Shown here: piece after piece, positions 9,844 through 19,181 of the stretch
Numbering within the stretch: position 1 is the first letter of the stretch
Layout of the letters: each line of letters opens with the position of its first letter
Origin: Tiliqua scincoides
Lineage: Eukaryota > Chordata > Lepidosauria > Squamata > Scincidae
Assembly: GCF_035046505.1 (NCBI RefSeq)
Contig: NC_089821.1
Location: 310,055,368 to 310,119,367 of the forward strand
DNA length: 64,000 bases
Direction of reading: 5' to 3'
The notes under the pieces: model-generated
Database searches by the model: none
Told to the model about the DNA's origin: nothing
The model's input: the letters and a program-made list of their open reading frames with translations, nothing else
Made by a program: the position numbers and the translations under genes

Positions 9844-10166
9844 CAGTGGCGTAGCTGGAGGGGGGGCAAAGCACTAAGTTCTGCAGGTGCTTGAACACGC
9901 CGTGCAAGCGGCCCCTCCCCTTCAGAGTCATTCTGGGCCGTGGGAGCAAAACAGAGGCATACAAATGCCTGAACGCACCGTGTAAGCAGGCCCCTCCCCC
10001 TCTCCTCCCCCTTTGGAGCCATTTGGAAGCAAAATGGAGGCGTAAACCTACACTTTGCTCCCATCACCCAAAATGGCTCCGAAGGGGAGGGGGAGGGGCC
10101 GCTTACATGGCATGTTCAGGCACCTGCAAAACTTAGTGTGTTGCACCCCCTCTAGCTACACCACTG
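9844..10166. mobile_element. hAT MITE family A, long fold-back form
   Basis: Termini CAGTGGCGTAGCTGGAGGGG and TCTAGCTACACCACTG. The flanks ACTGAGGG (9836-9843) and ATTGAGGG (10167-10174) match at 7 of 8. At 323 bp it is the longest copy, with an internal repetition of the CCTCCCC/GAGCCATT segment in both arms. Confidence 0.88.
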
Positions 10167-10270
10167 ATTGAGGGACAGGGAGGGAAATAAGTACCAGGAG
10201 ATGGAGCTCCACTGGGGGAGGTAATTATCTCAGTCCTGCTCCAAGAGGTGTGCTGCAGGATCTTCTACAA

Positions 10271-10609
10271 CTGTGGTTCTTACACATTTAGCACCGGGAC
10301 CCACTTTTTAGAATGAGAATCTGTCAGGACCCACCGGAAGTGATGTCATGACCAGAAGTGACATCATCAAGCAGGAACATTTTTAACAATCCTATCCACG
10401 CTTACCCAGGAGTAAGTCCCATTTACTATCATTGTTAAAAGAATATACATAGCAGCTTGTTAGAAGTCCAGGTCTGTAACATTTCCCCAAATGTAGTCAC
10501 ATCCCAGGGGAGCATCAAGTCTAATATATTAAAAATAAAATATTGAAATGAATGGGGACCTACCTGAAATTGGCTCACGACCCACTGACCCACAGTTTGA
10601 GAAATGCTG
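10271..10609. mobile_element. hAT MITE family D
   Basis: Runs from CTGTGGTTCTTACACATTTA to CAGTTTGAGAAATGCTG with flanks TTCTACAA (10263-10270) and TTTTACAA (10610-10617), 7 of 8 identical. The interior includes a segment like the short fold-back family H (CAATCCTATCCACGCTTACC). The same segment sits at the same place in the copy at 35918, so it is part of the element. Confidence 0.85.
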
Positions 10610-11130
10610 TTTTACAATATTGCAAGGAAATTGGGCTGGTGAGGGGCTCAGCCTCTGAAGTGTAGCTGTTTGGGGTGCACACTGTCTAGGGATGTCCCTT
10701 CCAGGAGGAAGATGTTTCCCCTTCATCAGTCAGTGGAAGCAGCTCTGACTCCTTCCTTGACTGTCATTCTTCTTGCACATGTTCCAGCCAAAATTGTACT
10801 TTGACAGTCTCATTGACTTTAACAATCAGGATTGAAGTACATTGTCAGTCCCTGTGGCAACTCGACTGCAACAATCCGTCTGAAGGCTCCTAGGTGTGGC
10901 TGTCTTGTTTGCACCTGTTCTCTTTGCGAGATGCACAAGGGCTTTCATTGCATGAGTTCACCTGAGTGAGGAGAACTCATGTGAGGAAGGCTCCACCTTG
11001 GTGCAGACAGGAGGCTGCATGTCAGTGCATTCTTGCTTCACCCCACGCCATGAGTCTTGTGCAAACCAACTGCACATTTGAGAACTGGCTTGAGCTGCAG
11101 GGCAGGGAGCTGTTCGGTTCTTTGCTACTC

Positions 11131-11215
11131 TTGAACATAAGAACAGCCCCACTGGATCAGGCCATAGGCCCATCTAGTCCAGCTTCCTGTATCTCACAGC
11201 GGCCCACCAAATTAG
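11131..11215 (-). repeat. CR1 3' end, short
   Basis: An 85-bp 5'-truncated CR1 terminus: GAACATAAGAACAGCC to GCGGCCCACCAAAT. Confidence 0.75.
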
Positions 11216-11283
11216 TGCCATGCACACTGATGGTGCTATAAACATTTGCAGGTATGAATATGAATACATCAAACCTACATCAA

Positions 11284-11366
11284 CCCATTTCTGCCCAGCC
11301 AACAGGTATACACATTTGATCCCTGTTGCGTATACGCAACGTTGGACAGAAATGACTTAAATTTAA
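11284..11366. mobile_element. Possible piggyBac-type mini-MITE
   Basis: The ends CCCATTTCTGCCCA and TGGACAGAAATGAC are inverted repeats. The flanks are TCAA (11280-11283) and TTAA (11367-11370), close to the TTAA target of piggyBac elements. It carries a perfect 16-bp palindrome GTTGCGTATACGCAAC (11335-11350). The family call is an inference from ends and flank only. Confidence 0.5.
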
Positions 11367-11646
11367 TTTAAAGCCTATTGGAGCTGCCATCACCCTCAGC
11401 CAAGGATCTCTGGCAACAGGAGGGCCTAACTAACTTGTCAAAACCAGCAAGTGATGCTTTTCACAGCATGGACATCTTTTCACTTGCTCCTTGCTACAGA
11501 TCTCACGGCTGTTAAAGGCACAGCTACAGATCCTGGATCAAAAGCTGGCAACTTTTGTGATGTAGTGGTTCCAAACACTGGCGGAGGTGGTATGTACCTA
11601 TGTATGTGTAGGTTCTCCGCAGCATGTTGAGTAATATAGTAGGAGC

Positions 11647-11889
11647 CAGTGGCATAGCTAGAGGGGGTGCAAAGCACTAAGTTTTGCAGAGTGCCTCACT
11701 GCATGCAAGCAGCCCGTACCCCTCCGTTCCAGACAGGGGGAGCAAAATGAAGGCGAATGGAGGTGAATGCCTTCATTTCGCTCCCAATGCCCGGAATGGC
11801 TCTGAAGGGAAAGGGGACTGGCTGCTTGCACGCTGCAGTGAGGCTTCCTGCAAAGTTAGCCCTTTGCACCCCCTCTAGCTATGCCACTG
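11647..11889. mobile_element. hAT MITE family A
   Basis: Termini CAGTGGCATAGCTAGAGGGG and CTAGCTATGCCACTG. Flanks GTAGGAGC (11639-11646) and ATAGGAGC (11890-11897) match at 7 of 8. Confidence 0.9.
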
Positions 11890-11897
11890 ATAGGAGC

Positions 11898-12471
11898 ACG
11901 GAAACTGAACTAAAACATTGCGCTTTGGAAGATCGAGAACTCCCCAAAGCCCCAGCAACTGCACAAATCTGCTCCTCATTGGAGTCGGTGGAAGACTGAT
12001 TGTCATTAACTGAATGTCCTTGTTTCCCGCTCTTAATGGGCCTTCAGGGCTACGCTGTGTTCTTAAACGGCCTTCTCTGAGGTGCCAGTTGTGCCCCTGC
12101 TGTCACGCCCGCTATTTTCACCAGTCTAACCAGAATTAGACTCTGCTGTTCTTGGGCCTGAATCCTTCATCTGGATTCACCAGATGTGGCAGCCTCATTA
12201 TTCCTGGAAGTTACTGCATCATTTCAGCATCATTGCAAACTCTAGGAAGTCTGCGCATGACAATCGCTCTTCTGGGAGAGAGAAAAAGGGAGGAATAACT
12301 CCGTCACTTCAAATGTCAGCTAAGGACATGATTTCGATCCTTCATTAACTTAAAATGAAGACAAAGGGCTGTTTAACCCAAACCGAATCATTGGCACATG
12401 AGATTGCTCATTTATCTAATATGGTACTCTTTGATTTCATCTGTCCTCTAAAAGTTCAGATTCACCCCCAC
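11898..12471. other. No recognised feature
   Basis: Unique-looking sequence with no recognised repeat. Confidence 0.35.
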
Positions 12472-12687
12472 CAGTGGTGTAGCTAGAGGGGGTGCAAAGC
12501 ACTAAGCTTTGCAGGAAGCCTCACCACAGTGTGCAAGCAGTCCCTCTCCCTCAGCACCAGGCAGTCACCTCCACTTTGCTTCCCTGCCTGGGATGGCTCC
12601 AAAGGAGAGGGGGAGGGTCAGCTTGCATGCTGCAGTGAGGCTCCCTGCAAAACATAGTGCTTTCCACCCCCTCTAGCTTTGCCACTG
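12472..12687. mobile_element. hAT MITE family A
   Basis: Termini CAGTGGTGTAGCTAGAGGGG and CTAGCTTTGCCACTG enclose two GC-rich arms. Flanking 8-mers ACCCCCAC and CCCCCTGC are only partly alike. Confidence 0.8.
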
Positions 12688-12705
12688 CCCCCTGCCCAGA
12701 CTTAG

Positions 12706-12772
12706 GCCTCAATCCTATCCAACATTCCAGCGCTGATGCAGCCATGCCAATAGGCATGTGCTCAGTGGTGTT
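12706..12772. repeat. Harbinger-like MITE, left fragment
   Basis: GGCCTCAATCCTATCCAAC-ATTCCAGCGC matches the left end of the complete elements at 21396 and 34293. The right half is missing where the next MITE begins. Confidence 0.5.
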
Positions 12773-13001
12773 CCCAGAGGGGGAGCATAGCACTAAGCTT
12801 TGTAAAGTGCCTCAGCACACTGTGTACACTGTCCCTCGCAGTCAGAGCTATTCTGGTGGTGACAGCAATGCAAGGGAGATGCCTCCTTGTTGCTCTCATC
12901 ACCCAGAATGGCTTGAACAGCGAGGGGGAGAGGCAGCTTACACAGCACATTGAGGCACTCTACAAAATGTAGTGCTTTGCCCCCCTCTGGGAACCCCACT
13001 A
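12773..13001. mobile_element. hAT MITE family A, variant termini
   Basis: The ends CAGTGGTGTTCCCAGAGGGG and CCCCCTCTGGGAACCCCACT are inverted and differ from the standard terminus in the GTTCCCAG segment, suggesting a subfamily. No clear TSD was found. Confidence 0.65.
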
Positions 13002-13342
13002 TATTGCTGATGACCCTGTATTGCTGATGATCTCTTGGGCTATCTTGGCAGATCTTGGGCTTAGTAGCCAAGAGTTCTTGGGTTTTAATCCCATCATTAA
13101 AAGACCTCTCCATGACACTGTATTGGAATCATGGAAGATATTGCAAGGAGATAGGATGTGGTGTCTGCAGTGGCCCTTTGCTCTGGTGAGTATGGGAGAC
13201 ATGGGGTTAAATCCTGGGCTTCCAGCAGGGCATGTGCTGCACAGCTGCAGCCACTAGAGGCAGCGAGGTCTTCAGGGATATAAGCAGCACCTGAAGCAGG
13301 GAGAGCTGGTGGGTTGAGAGTTGGAGAGAGAGTGAGTAGATG
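13002..13342. other. No recognised feature
   Basis: Unique-looking sequence leading to the target site of the adjacent LINE-X insertion. Confidence 0.35.
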
Positions 13343-13354
13343 AGGCAGAAGGTA

Positions 13355-14284
13355 TTTGTATTGGCAACCTTCAGTCTCGAAAGACTATGGTATCGCGCTC
13401 TGAAAGGTGGTTCTGGCACAGCGTCTAGTGTGGCTGAAAAGGCCAATTTGGGAGTGACAGTCCCTTCCACACTGGGAGCAAGTGCAGCCTGTCCCTGGCT
13501 ATGGGCCTTCCTTCTTTGCCTCTTTGCCTCAGACTGTTGGCCAAGTGTCTCTTCAAACTGGGAAAGGCCATGCTGCACAGCCTGCCTCCAAGCGGGCCGC
13601 TCAGAGACCAGGGTTTCCCACTTGTTGAGGTCCATCCCTAAGGCCTTCAGATCCCTCTTGCAGATGTCCTTGTATCGCAGCTGTGGTCTACCTGTAGGGC
13701 GCTTTCCTTGCACAAATTCTCCATAGAGGAGATCCTTTGGGATCCGGCCATCATCCATTCTCACGACATGACCAAGCCAACGCAGGCGTCTCTGTTTCAG
13801 CAGTGAATACATGCTAGGGATTCCAGCACGTTCCAGGACTGTGTTGTTTGGAACTTTGTCCTGCCAGGTGATGCCGAGGATGCGTCGGAGGCAGCGCATG
13901 TGGAAAGCGTTCAGTTTCCTCTCCTGTTGTGAGTGAAGAGTCCATGACTTGCTGCAGTACAGAAGTGTACTCAGGACGCAAGCTCTGTAGACCTGGATCT
14001 TGGTATGTTCCGTCAGCTTCTTGTTGGACCAGACTCTCTTTGTGAGTCTGGAAAACGTGGTAGCTGCTTTACTGATGCGCTTGTTTAGCTCGGTATCGAG
14101 AGAAAGAGTGTCGGAGATCGTTGAGCCAAGGTACACAAAGTCATGGACAACCTCCAGTTCATGCGCAGAGATTGTAATGCAGGGAGGTGAGTCCACATCC
14201 TGAACCATGACCTGTGTTTTCTTCAGGCTGATTGTCAGTCCAAAATCTTGGCAGGCCTTGCTAAAACGATCCATGAGGGAGATC
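13355..14284 (-). mobile_element. LINE-X copy B, 5'-truncated
   Basis: On the minus strand it encodes the end of the reverse transcriptase and the whole C-terminal region from MDRFSKACQDFGLTISLKKT (downstream of the catalytic FADD) to the zinc-finger area. The frame is open for most of its length. A 13-bp loss between two CCCTGG repeats near 13500 shifts the frame just before the zinc finger, so the copy is not intact. The family tail is at the left end. A 12-bp duplication AGGCAGAAGGTA (13343-13354 and 14285-14296) shows it is a genuine target-primed insertion. Confidence 0.92.
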
Positions 14285-14296
14285 AGGCAGAAGGTA

Positions 14297-14510
14297 CTGG
14301 CTGGCTTATTGGACTGACCTTCTGGCTAACTGATTTACTGGCTTGCTAACTAATGGACTGGCATACTGATGGGTGGATAAGACAGTGCACACTGATTGAT
14401 GAACTGGCAGTTGGATAATGAACTGGCACCCTGACTGACGGGCTGGTGGACGGACAATGAGCTGGTACACGCTGACTGATGGACTAATCAGATAGAGACT
14501 GCTGGGTGGT
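14297..14510. repeat. Degenerate minisatellite-like tract
   Basis: Variants of ACTGGCTGG, GGACTGGCA and CTGACTGATGGACTGG recur irregularly. No exact period could be fixed by eye. Confidence 0.45.
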
Positions 14511-14684
14511 GGAGAACTGAGGGGGTGGTGCTACTGCACCTGGAAGAACTGCTGCCCTAGGAAGTGGGAGGAGGGACCTTGCAGCCCAAAGGCAAACTAC
14601 CTTTTCTACTGGTGCTGGGGTACTGTGGTAGTTTTTGCATACTGCTAGAGGTAGCTTTTGTCAAGGTGGGGGGGCTAATTAACT

Positions 14685-15395
14685 TGAAGTGCCTGGCCAC
14701 AGTAACCCATGCCCTAGTGACATCTAGATTAGATGTCTAGTGACATCTAGATTAGATTAGATGTTAGATTATTGCAGTGCTCTACGTGAGGCTGCCTTTG
14801 AAGACGGTCAGGAAATTACAACTAGTACAGAACGCGGCTGCTCGCGTGGTTGCTGGGGCACGTCGGTTTGACTCTGTCAAGCCGTTGCTCCGGCGGCTAC
14901 ACTGGTTGCCAGTTCTGTTCCGGGCCCAATTCAAGGTGCTAGTTCTGACTTTTAAAGCCCTTTACGGCTCGGGTCCGGGGTATTTGAGGGACCGCCTCCT
15001 TCCCTACAATCCTGCCCGTGCTCTTAGATCATCTGGGGGGGCCCTTTTGACTGTGCCGCCACTAAGAGATGTGAGAGGGGTGGCGGCCAGGAAGAGGGCC
15101 TTCTCAGTGGTGGCCCCCGAACTGTGGAATACCCTCCCCTTAGAACTGAGAACTGCTCCCTCGTTGTTAACGTTTCGGCGTGGACTGAAGACCTTTTTAT
15201 TTCAAAAAGCTTTTAATTGTTGACAGGCTGGCTGGTGTTCTTACTTTTCATATGAAAATCCATGGGGTTTGTTTGTTTTTAGATTTTTTATTTACTGTAA
15301 ATTGTTTTTTAATGTATTTTTAAGGTGTTTGTAAGCCGCCTTGTGTGCCCGCTGGGCAAAAAGGCGGGGTATAAATTAATAATAATAATAAAGTG
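14685..15395 (+). mobile_element. L2 LINE, 3' part with coding end and 3' UTR
   Basis: The segment holds the C-terminal L2 coding sequence and a 3' UTR ending GTAAGCCGCCTTG...AAGGCGGGGTATAAAT followed by (ATA)n, the typical L2 terminus. Near the left end, a block around GTGACATCTAGATTAGAT is locally repeated (about 14721-14767), which interrupts the L2 similarity. Confidence 0.85.
14777..15223 (+). CDS. C-terminal fragment of L2 ORF2 (reverse transcriptase protein)
   Basis: A 148-codon open frame with the conserved L2 C-terminal blocks: KLQLVQNAAARVV (about 14-26), LHWLPVLFRAQFKVL, TFKALYGSGPGYL, RKRAFSVVAPELWNTLP and FRRGLKTFLFQKAF. This region lies after the polymerase domain of L2 ORF2 and has no catalytic residues. 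The nominal start codon is internal to the original protein; endonuclease and RT were lost by 5' truncation. The frame is undamaged, so the insertion may be fairly recent. It is retrotransposon sequence, not a host gene. Confidence 0.85.
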   Translation: MLYVRLPLKTVRKLQLVQNAAARVVAGARRFDSVKPLLRRLHWLPVLFRAQFKVLVLTFKALYGSGPGYLRDRLLPYNPARALRSSGGALLTVPPLRDVRGVAARKRAFSVVAPELWNTLPLELRTAPSLLTFRRGLKTFLFQKAFNC

Positions 15396-16724
15396 GGCAT
15401 AAGTTCTCTAGGCTGTTTAGCCACAGGGTCGATGCAATCCGAGACTGTCTTTCATGGAGAAGGGGAGATCTGGCACCTTTCCTCTGTGCCATCTGCATAA
15501 TAAAGACCCAGGTCCTCACCTATATACAGACCCTTCTACCTGGACTGCTTGTTTATAAAAGGCTCTTGAGAGAAGGCAGCCAAGGTGCCTGTTGGCAGTG
15601 AGCATGAATTGCCCTCTGCACCATCTTCCAGCTATGTGCAATACATGTGGGGTTGGGGAGGCAACATAGTCCACATGCGAAGGCTGGGCACTGCCCTAAT
15701 TTTCCCCCATGATCAATTTGGACATAGTTGGAAGATGGTGTCAAAGGGGCTTCTATGGGGTGGCCGGTTAGTGTCCATCAAGACAGGAAGTCCCTGGGCA
15801 AGGAGGAGGGGGCACGGTGCAGAATGCACCAGCAGATGCTGTTTTGGATCCACCACCTCTGCACTACAAAATGACCCCAAAACCCTTCATGTGCTCCTCA
15901 CACACCGCCATGAAACCTGGAAGTGTGGACTTCACAGAAGCATGTAAGGAAGACTAAAGAGACTGACCTGCATCTCTCTTGAGCAAGTGGGAAGCAGATC
16001 ATTGAAGCTGACATTGCCAGCAGGTTGGAGGGAGGCAGCAGACTTGGGGTGAAAGGCACCCCAAATCTGCCACCCTCTTGCACCCCTTTCTATCTGCCAC
16101 TGATGCAGCCTGCCCAAATGGGCTGGCATTGCCCTGGGGGAGGGGTCTGGACTCACCAGCTGCTAGTTGCCTTTTCCCCCTTATATAGAATGAGCACCAA
16201 TTAAAATGTGCTTACATGGAAGATCTCATTGAACTTTTACTGACCAGTGAGACTGGTCTTTGGAAGTGTCCAAGGAGATTACTGAAATCAGGAGAAGAGC
16301 GAGCCGGGTGTCCTTCTGTACTGTTTGAGAATTGACATGGCAAGTTCCCCCCCCCTCCTTCCTGGCTGCCATGTGAGTGACCTACAAGCAGATGGGTTCA
16401 TATGTGTACAGTGAGTCATTGTTCTGGCAGAATCACAGTTCTCCAAATACTTATTTTTACCTGCCTTTGGAATGTGGTGCAATGACTGACCTTGTGGTAA
16501 AGAACTCCAGCAGGGAAAGAACAGCTTAGGCGGATGCAGGTGTCTGCCTGCCTGCCTGCCTGGTACATGGCCCAGTTCAAACAGTGTTAAAAGGTGGGGG
16601 GGGAGGGAGTTGGGAGACAGATGTGTTGGAATGACAGCTTTAACTGGAGAGGAAAACGCACACACACAGGCACGCGGTGAATTGTCAACCTCCTACAAAT
16701 ATACATTTAACCCAGGCATGAACA
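15396..16724. other. Mostly featureless; one inverted repeat
   Basis: A 23-bp inverted repeat with two mismatches (CACCATCTTCCAGCTATGT at 15619-15641 and its partner at 15718-15740) is the only structure seen. A (TGCC)n run lies near 16545-16561. No repeat family was recognised. Confidence 0.4.
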
Positions 16725-16953
16725 CAGTGGCATAGCTAGAGGGGTTACAAAGCACTAAGTTTTGCAGGGAGCCTCGCCTTCCCTTCCTCTTTAGAGCCAT
16801 TCCAGGTGAGGGGTGCAAAATGGAGGTGAACGCCAGGGAAGAGGTGAATCCCCCACTGCCTGGAATGGGTCTGAGGGTGAGGGGACCCTTGCACACTGTG
16901 GCGAGGCTCCCTGCAACACTTAGTGCTTTGCACCCCCTCTAGCTATGCCACTG
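16725..16953. mobile_element. hAT MITE family A
   Basis: Termini CAGTGGCATAGCTAGAGGGG and CTAGCTATGCCACTG. No TSD is recognisable (CATGAACA against TTCAAGCC). Confidence 0.8.
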
Positions 16954-17566
16954 TTCAAGCCTGATTGCATTTCGATTCAACGTAACTGAATTTTGTGTTG
17001 TGTAAAGCTGGACATAATTTTACCACACGTACATAATTTTTAAAAGTCGTCATAACAAGTGCTGACAGCACATGGTGTAGTTCTCCCTAACCAACCATGG
17101 AGAAAACAGGTTGTTTTGTTGACTACCAATTAGCAGCAGTGCTGGATCAATAAGCAGCACTGGGGCTCCCAGTCCTGCTGGCTCCCTTCCCTGAACATCA
17201 CAGCACTTCGCTTCTTGTGAAAGGCATGATATATTTATGGGGGGTCTGAGTGGTACACGAAGGCCGGCATCGCAGAACATCAGGCCAATTTGTCGTGGGT
17301 TGTGTTTTCACCTTCCAGCCTGTTCCTACCAAACTGTGCACAACATGGAGCTCCATGTACCTTCCCACGAATGTGCGCTGTCTTTATTTCTTAATGAAAA
17401 GCCACGGTGGAAGGCAGCTAATACTTCCTTTCTTATTTTGTAATAACTTAAAATATTGACAATCCACTTTTCCATAATAATGTTTAAAGCAGTTGCAAAT
17501 AAATCTTTGGAGGGCAGGAAGGGAGAGATGCTGAGCTTGCGGCTTATGTCCTGAAGCTATAAGGCA
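16954..17566. other. No recognised feature
   Basis: AT-rich unique-looking sequence. Confidence 0.35.
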
Positions 17567-17574
17567 GCAATTTT

Positions 17575-17835
17575 CAACTGGTGAACCACAGCGCATGGGC
17601 ATGCCACAAAAGGTCAGCAGGTGCGCCACCGCAGTGGCTCTGTCTGCAATAATGAACCATCTATCCCTCTTCCTCTGCTGACTCTGCCAGAGAAGGAAGA
17701 GGCACAGACAATTTTTTGTTATAGTCGCCCTAGAAATAGTCACAGAACCAGGAAGAGTCTCCCAGAAGTGACATCACAAGAGGTGAAGACCACATTGATC
17801 AGTGTGTTGAGCAAAGAAAAATGTTGAAAATTGCT
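17575..17835. mobile_element. hAT MITE family B
   Basis: Termini CAGCAATTTTCAACTGGTG and TGTTGAAAATTGCTG. Flanks CTATAAGG (17567-17574) and GTTTAAGG (17836-17843) agree at 6 of 8. Internal words TCTCCCAGAAGTGACATCAC and GCATGGGCATGCCAC mark the family. Confidence 0.82.
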
Positions 17836-17843
17836 GGTTTAAG

Positions 17844-18304
17844 GCGAGTAAGTAATGAAAAGTCAACACATACAGGCACACTGCCACATAACAAAGCCAA
17901 GCAAAACACATGGAGTCCTGCTGTTTTAACCCCAGTCCCAAACCAAGAATGCTTGCACATGGACATCGGGCCACTGCAAATGTGCAGTAACATGGCACAG
18001 GCCTTTTCCAGACTACCCTGCTGGAGAGTGCCAGTGGGACAATCTCCTGTTTCAATACCCCCCCCCCATCAACACCTCCCTATGTCCAATTAGTAAGAAT
18101 GTGTTGCATATATTCATAGAACGGTTTGAATATGCAAAGCACATCATAGATATGCTCTTGTAGTCCTTACTTCAAACTTGCAGGATGCGTCAGTACAATT
18201 TCTCCCATGCTGCAGGCGCAATGTCGAGGCTGGGAGGACAGTCCGAAGTCATGGCCAGAAGTACAACTGGGAGCAATTTGAAGGTCTGGCTCTTTTTGTC
18301 CTGG
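17844..18304. other. No recognised feature
   Basis: Unique sequence with a poly-C run at about 18057-18068. Confidence 0.35.
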
Positions 18305-18515
18305 CAGTGGTGTAGCTAGAGGGGGAACAAAGCACTAACTTTTGCAGGGAGCCTCACTGCAGCATGCAAAGGGCCTCTCCCCTTCCAAGCCATTCCAGGC
18401 AGTGGAAGCAAAGCAGAGGCATATGCCTGGCTCCAAGGGGGAGGGGTCCCTTGCGCACTGCAGTGAGGCTTTCTGCAAAACATAGTGCTTTGCACCCCCT
18501 CTAGCTACACCACTG
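18305..18515. mobile_element. hAT MITE family A
   Basis: Termini CAGTGGTGTAGCTAGAGGGG and CTAGCTACACCACTG. Flanks TGTCCTGG (18297-18304) and CTTCCTGG (18516-18523) agree at 6 of 8. Confidence 0.88.
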
Positions 18516-18523
18516 CTTCCTGG

Positions 18524-19170
18524 CGTGTTTGCTTTCTAGCCTTTCCTCAGTGGGAAGGTACTCCCAGATCATCTAGGTGGCCCTTTTAGGTCCTTTTCCA
18601 AGTTCTGCAATAACCTTTTGGGATGGGGCATCTAGAATAGGACACAGTGTTCCAGAAAGATGAACACTATAGGCTTAGGGAACAGCACTGCAAAACTTGC
18701 CATGTGATTATCAGTTCCTTCTGTAAAAAACATTCGCCACCGCCATCGTGCCTTGTTTAGGGACGTTCTCTTGGGAAATGTTAATGCTGCTGCATAAACC
18801 TCCACAGGCTATGAAAACACTGTGGTAAGATGCCACAGTGGATGCTCACATGCCCAGTCAGCATTAACGTCTGGTCTGCCACACAGCAGCCATTCTTGGC
18901 GTGGCTTCATCTTCTGCACGTTAAACATGCTTTTTTGTGGTCTGGGCCCAGGAGAGACTGCCAGGGGGGTGGCCATGAGTCAAGTGCTGAAATATACCAG
19001 AGCGTCTGTGAAGCATCAACCAGCCTTGCCGCTGTGAAAGCACTGGGATCCTGGCAGCACCAGAAATAGCTGGCAAAAGCAAGGCTGTGCATGTGAATTG
19101 ATTTCAGTTCAGTGTCTTGCTGAGGACTGCCACTGTAGAAGAGGCCACGCCATCCACTTTATAAGTTGCT
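18524..19170. other. No recognised feature
   Basis: Unique-looking sequence between a MITE and the LINE-X copy C target site. Confidence 0.35.
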
Positions 19171-19181
19171 AGTCTATCAGA

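Noticed and set aside
10966-11241. Frames containing NIRTAPLDQAIGPSSPAS
   Set aside because: Reverse-frame translation of the CR1 terminus, with no coding function.
15619-15740. 23-bp inverted repeat as a MITE
   Set aside because: The arms have two mismatches, no TSD flanks them, and the ends match no other element in the window.
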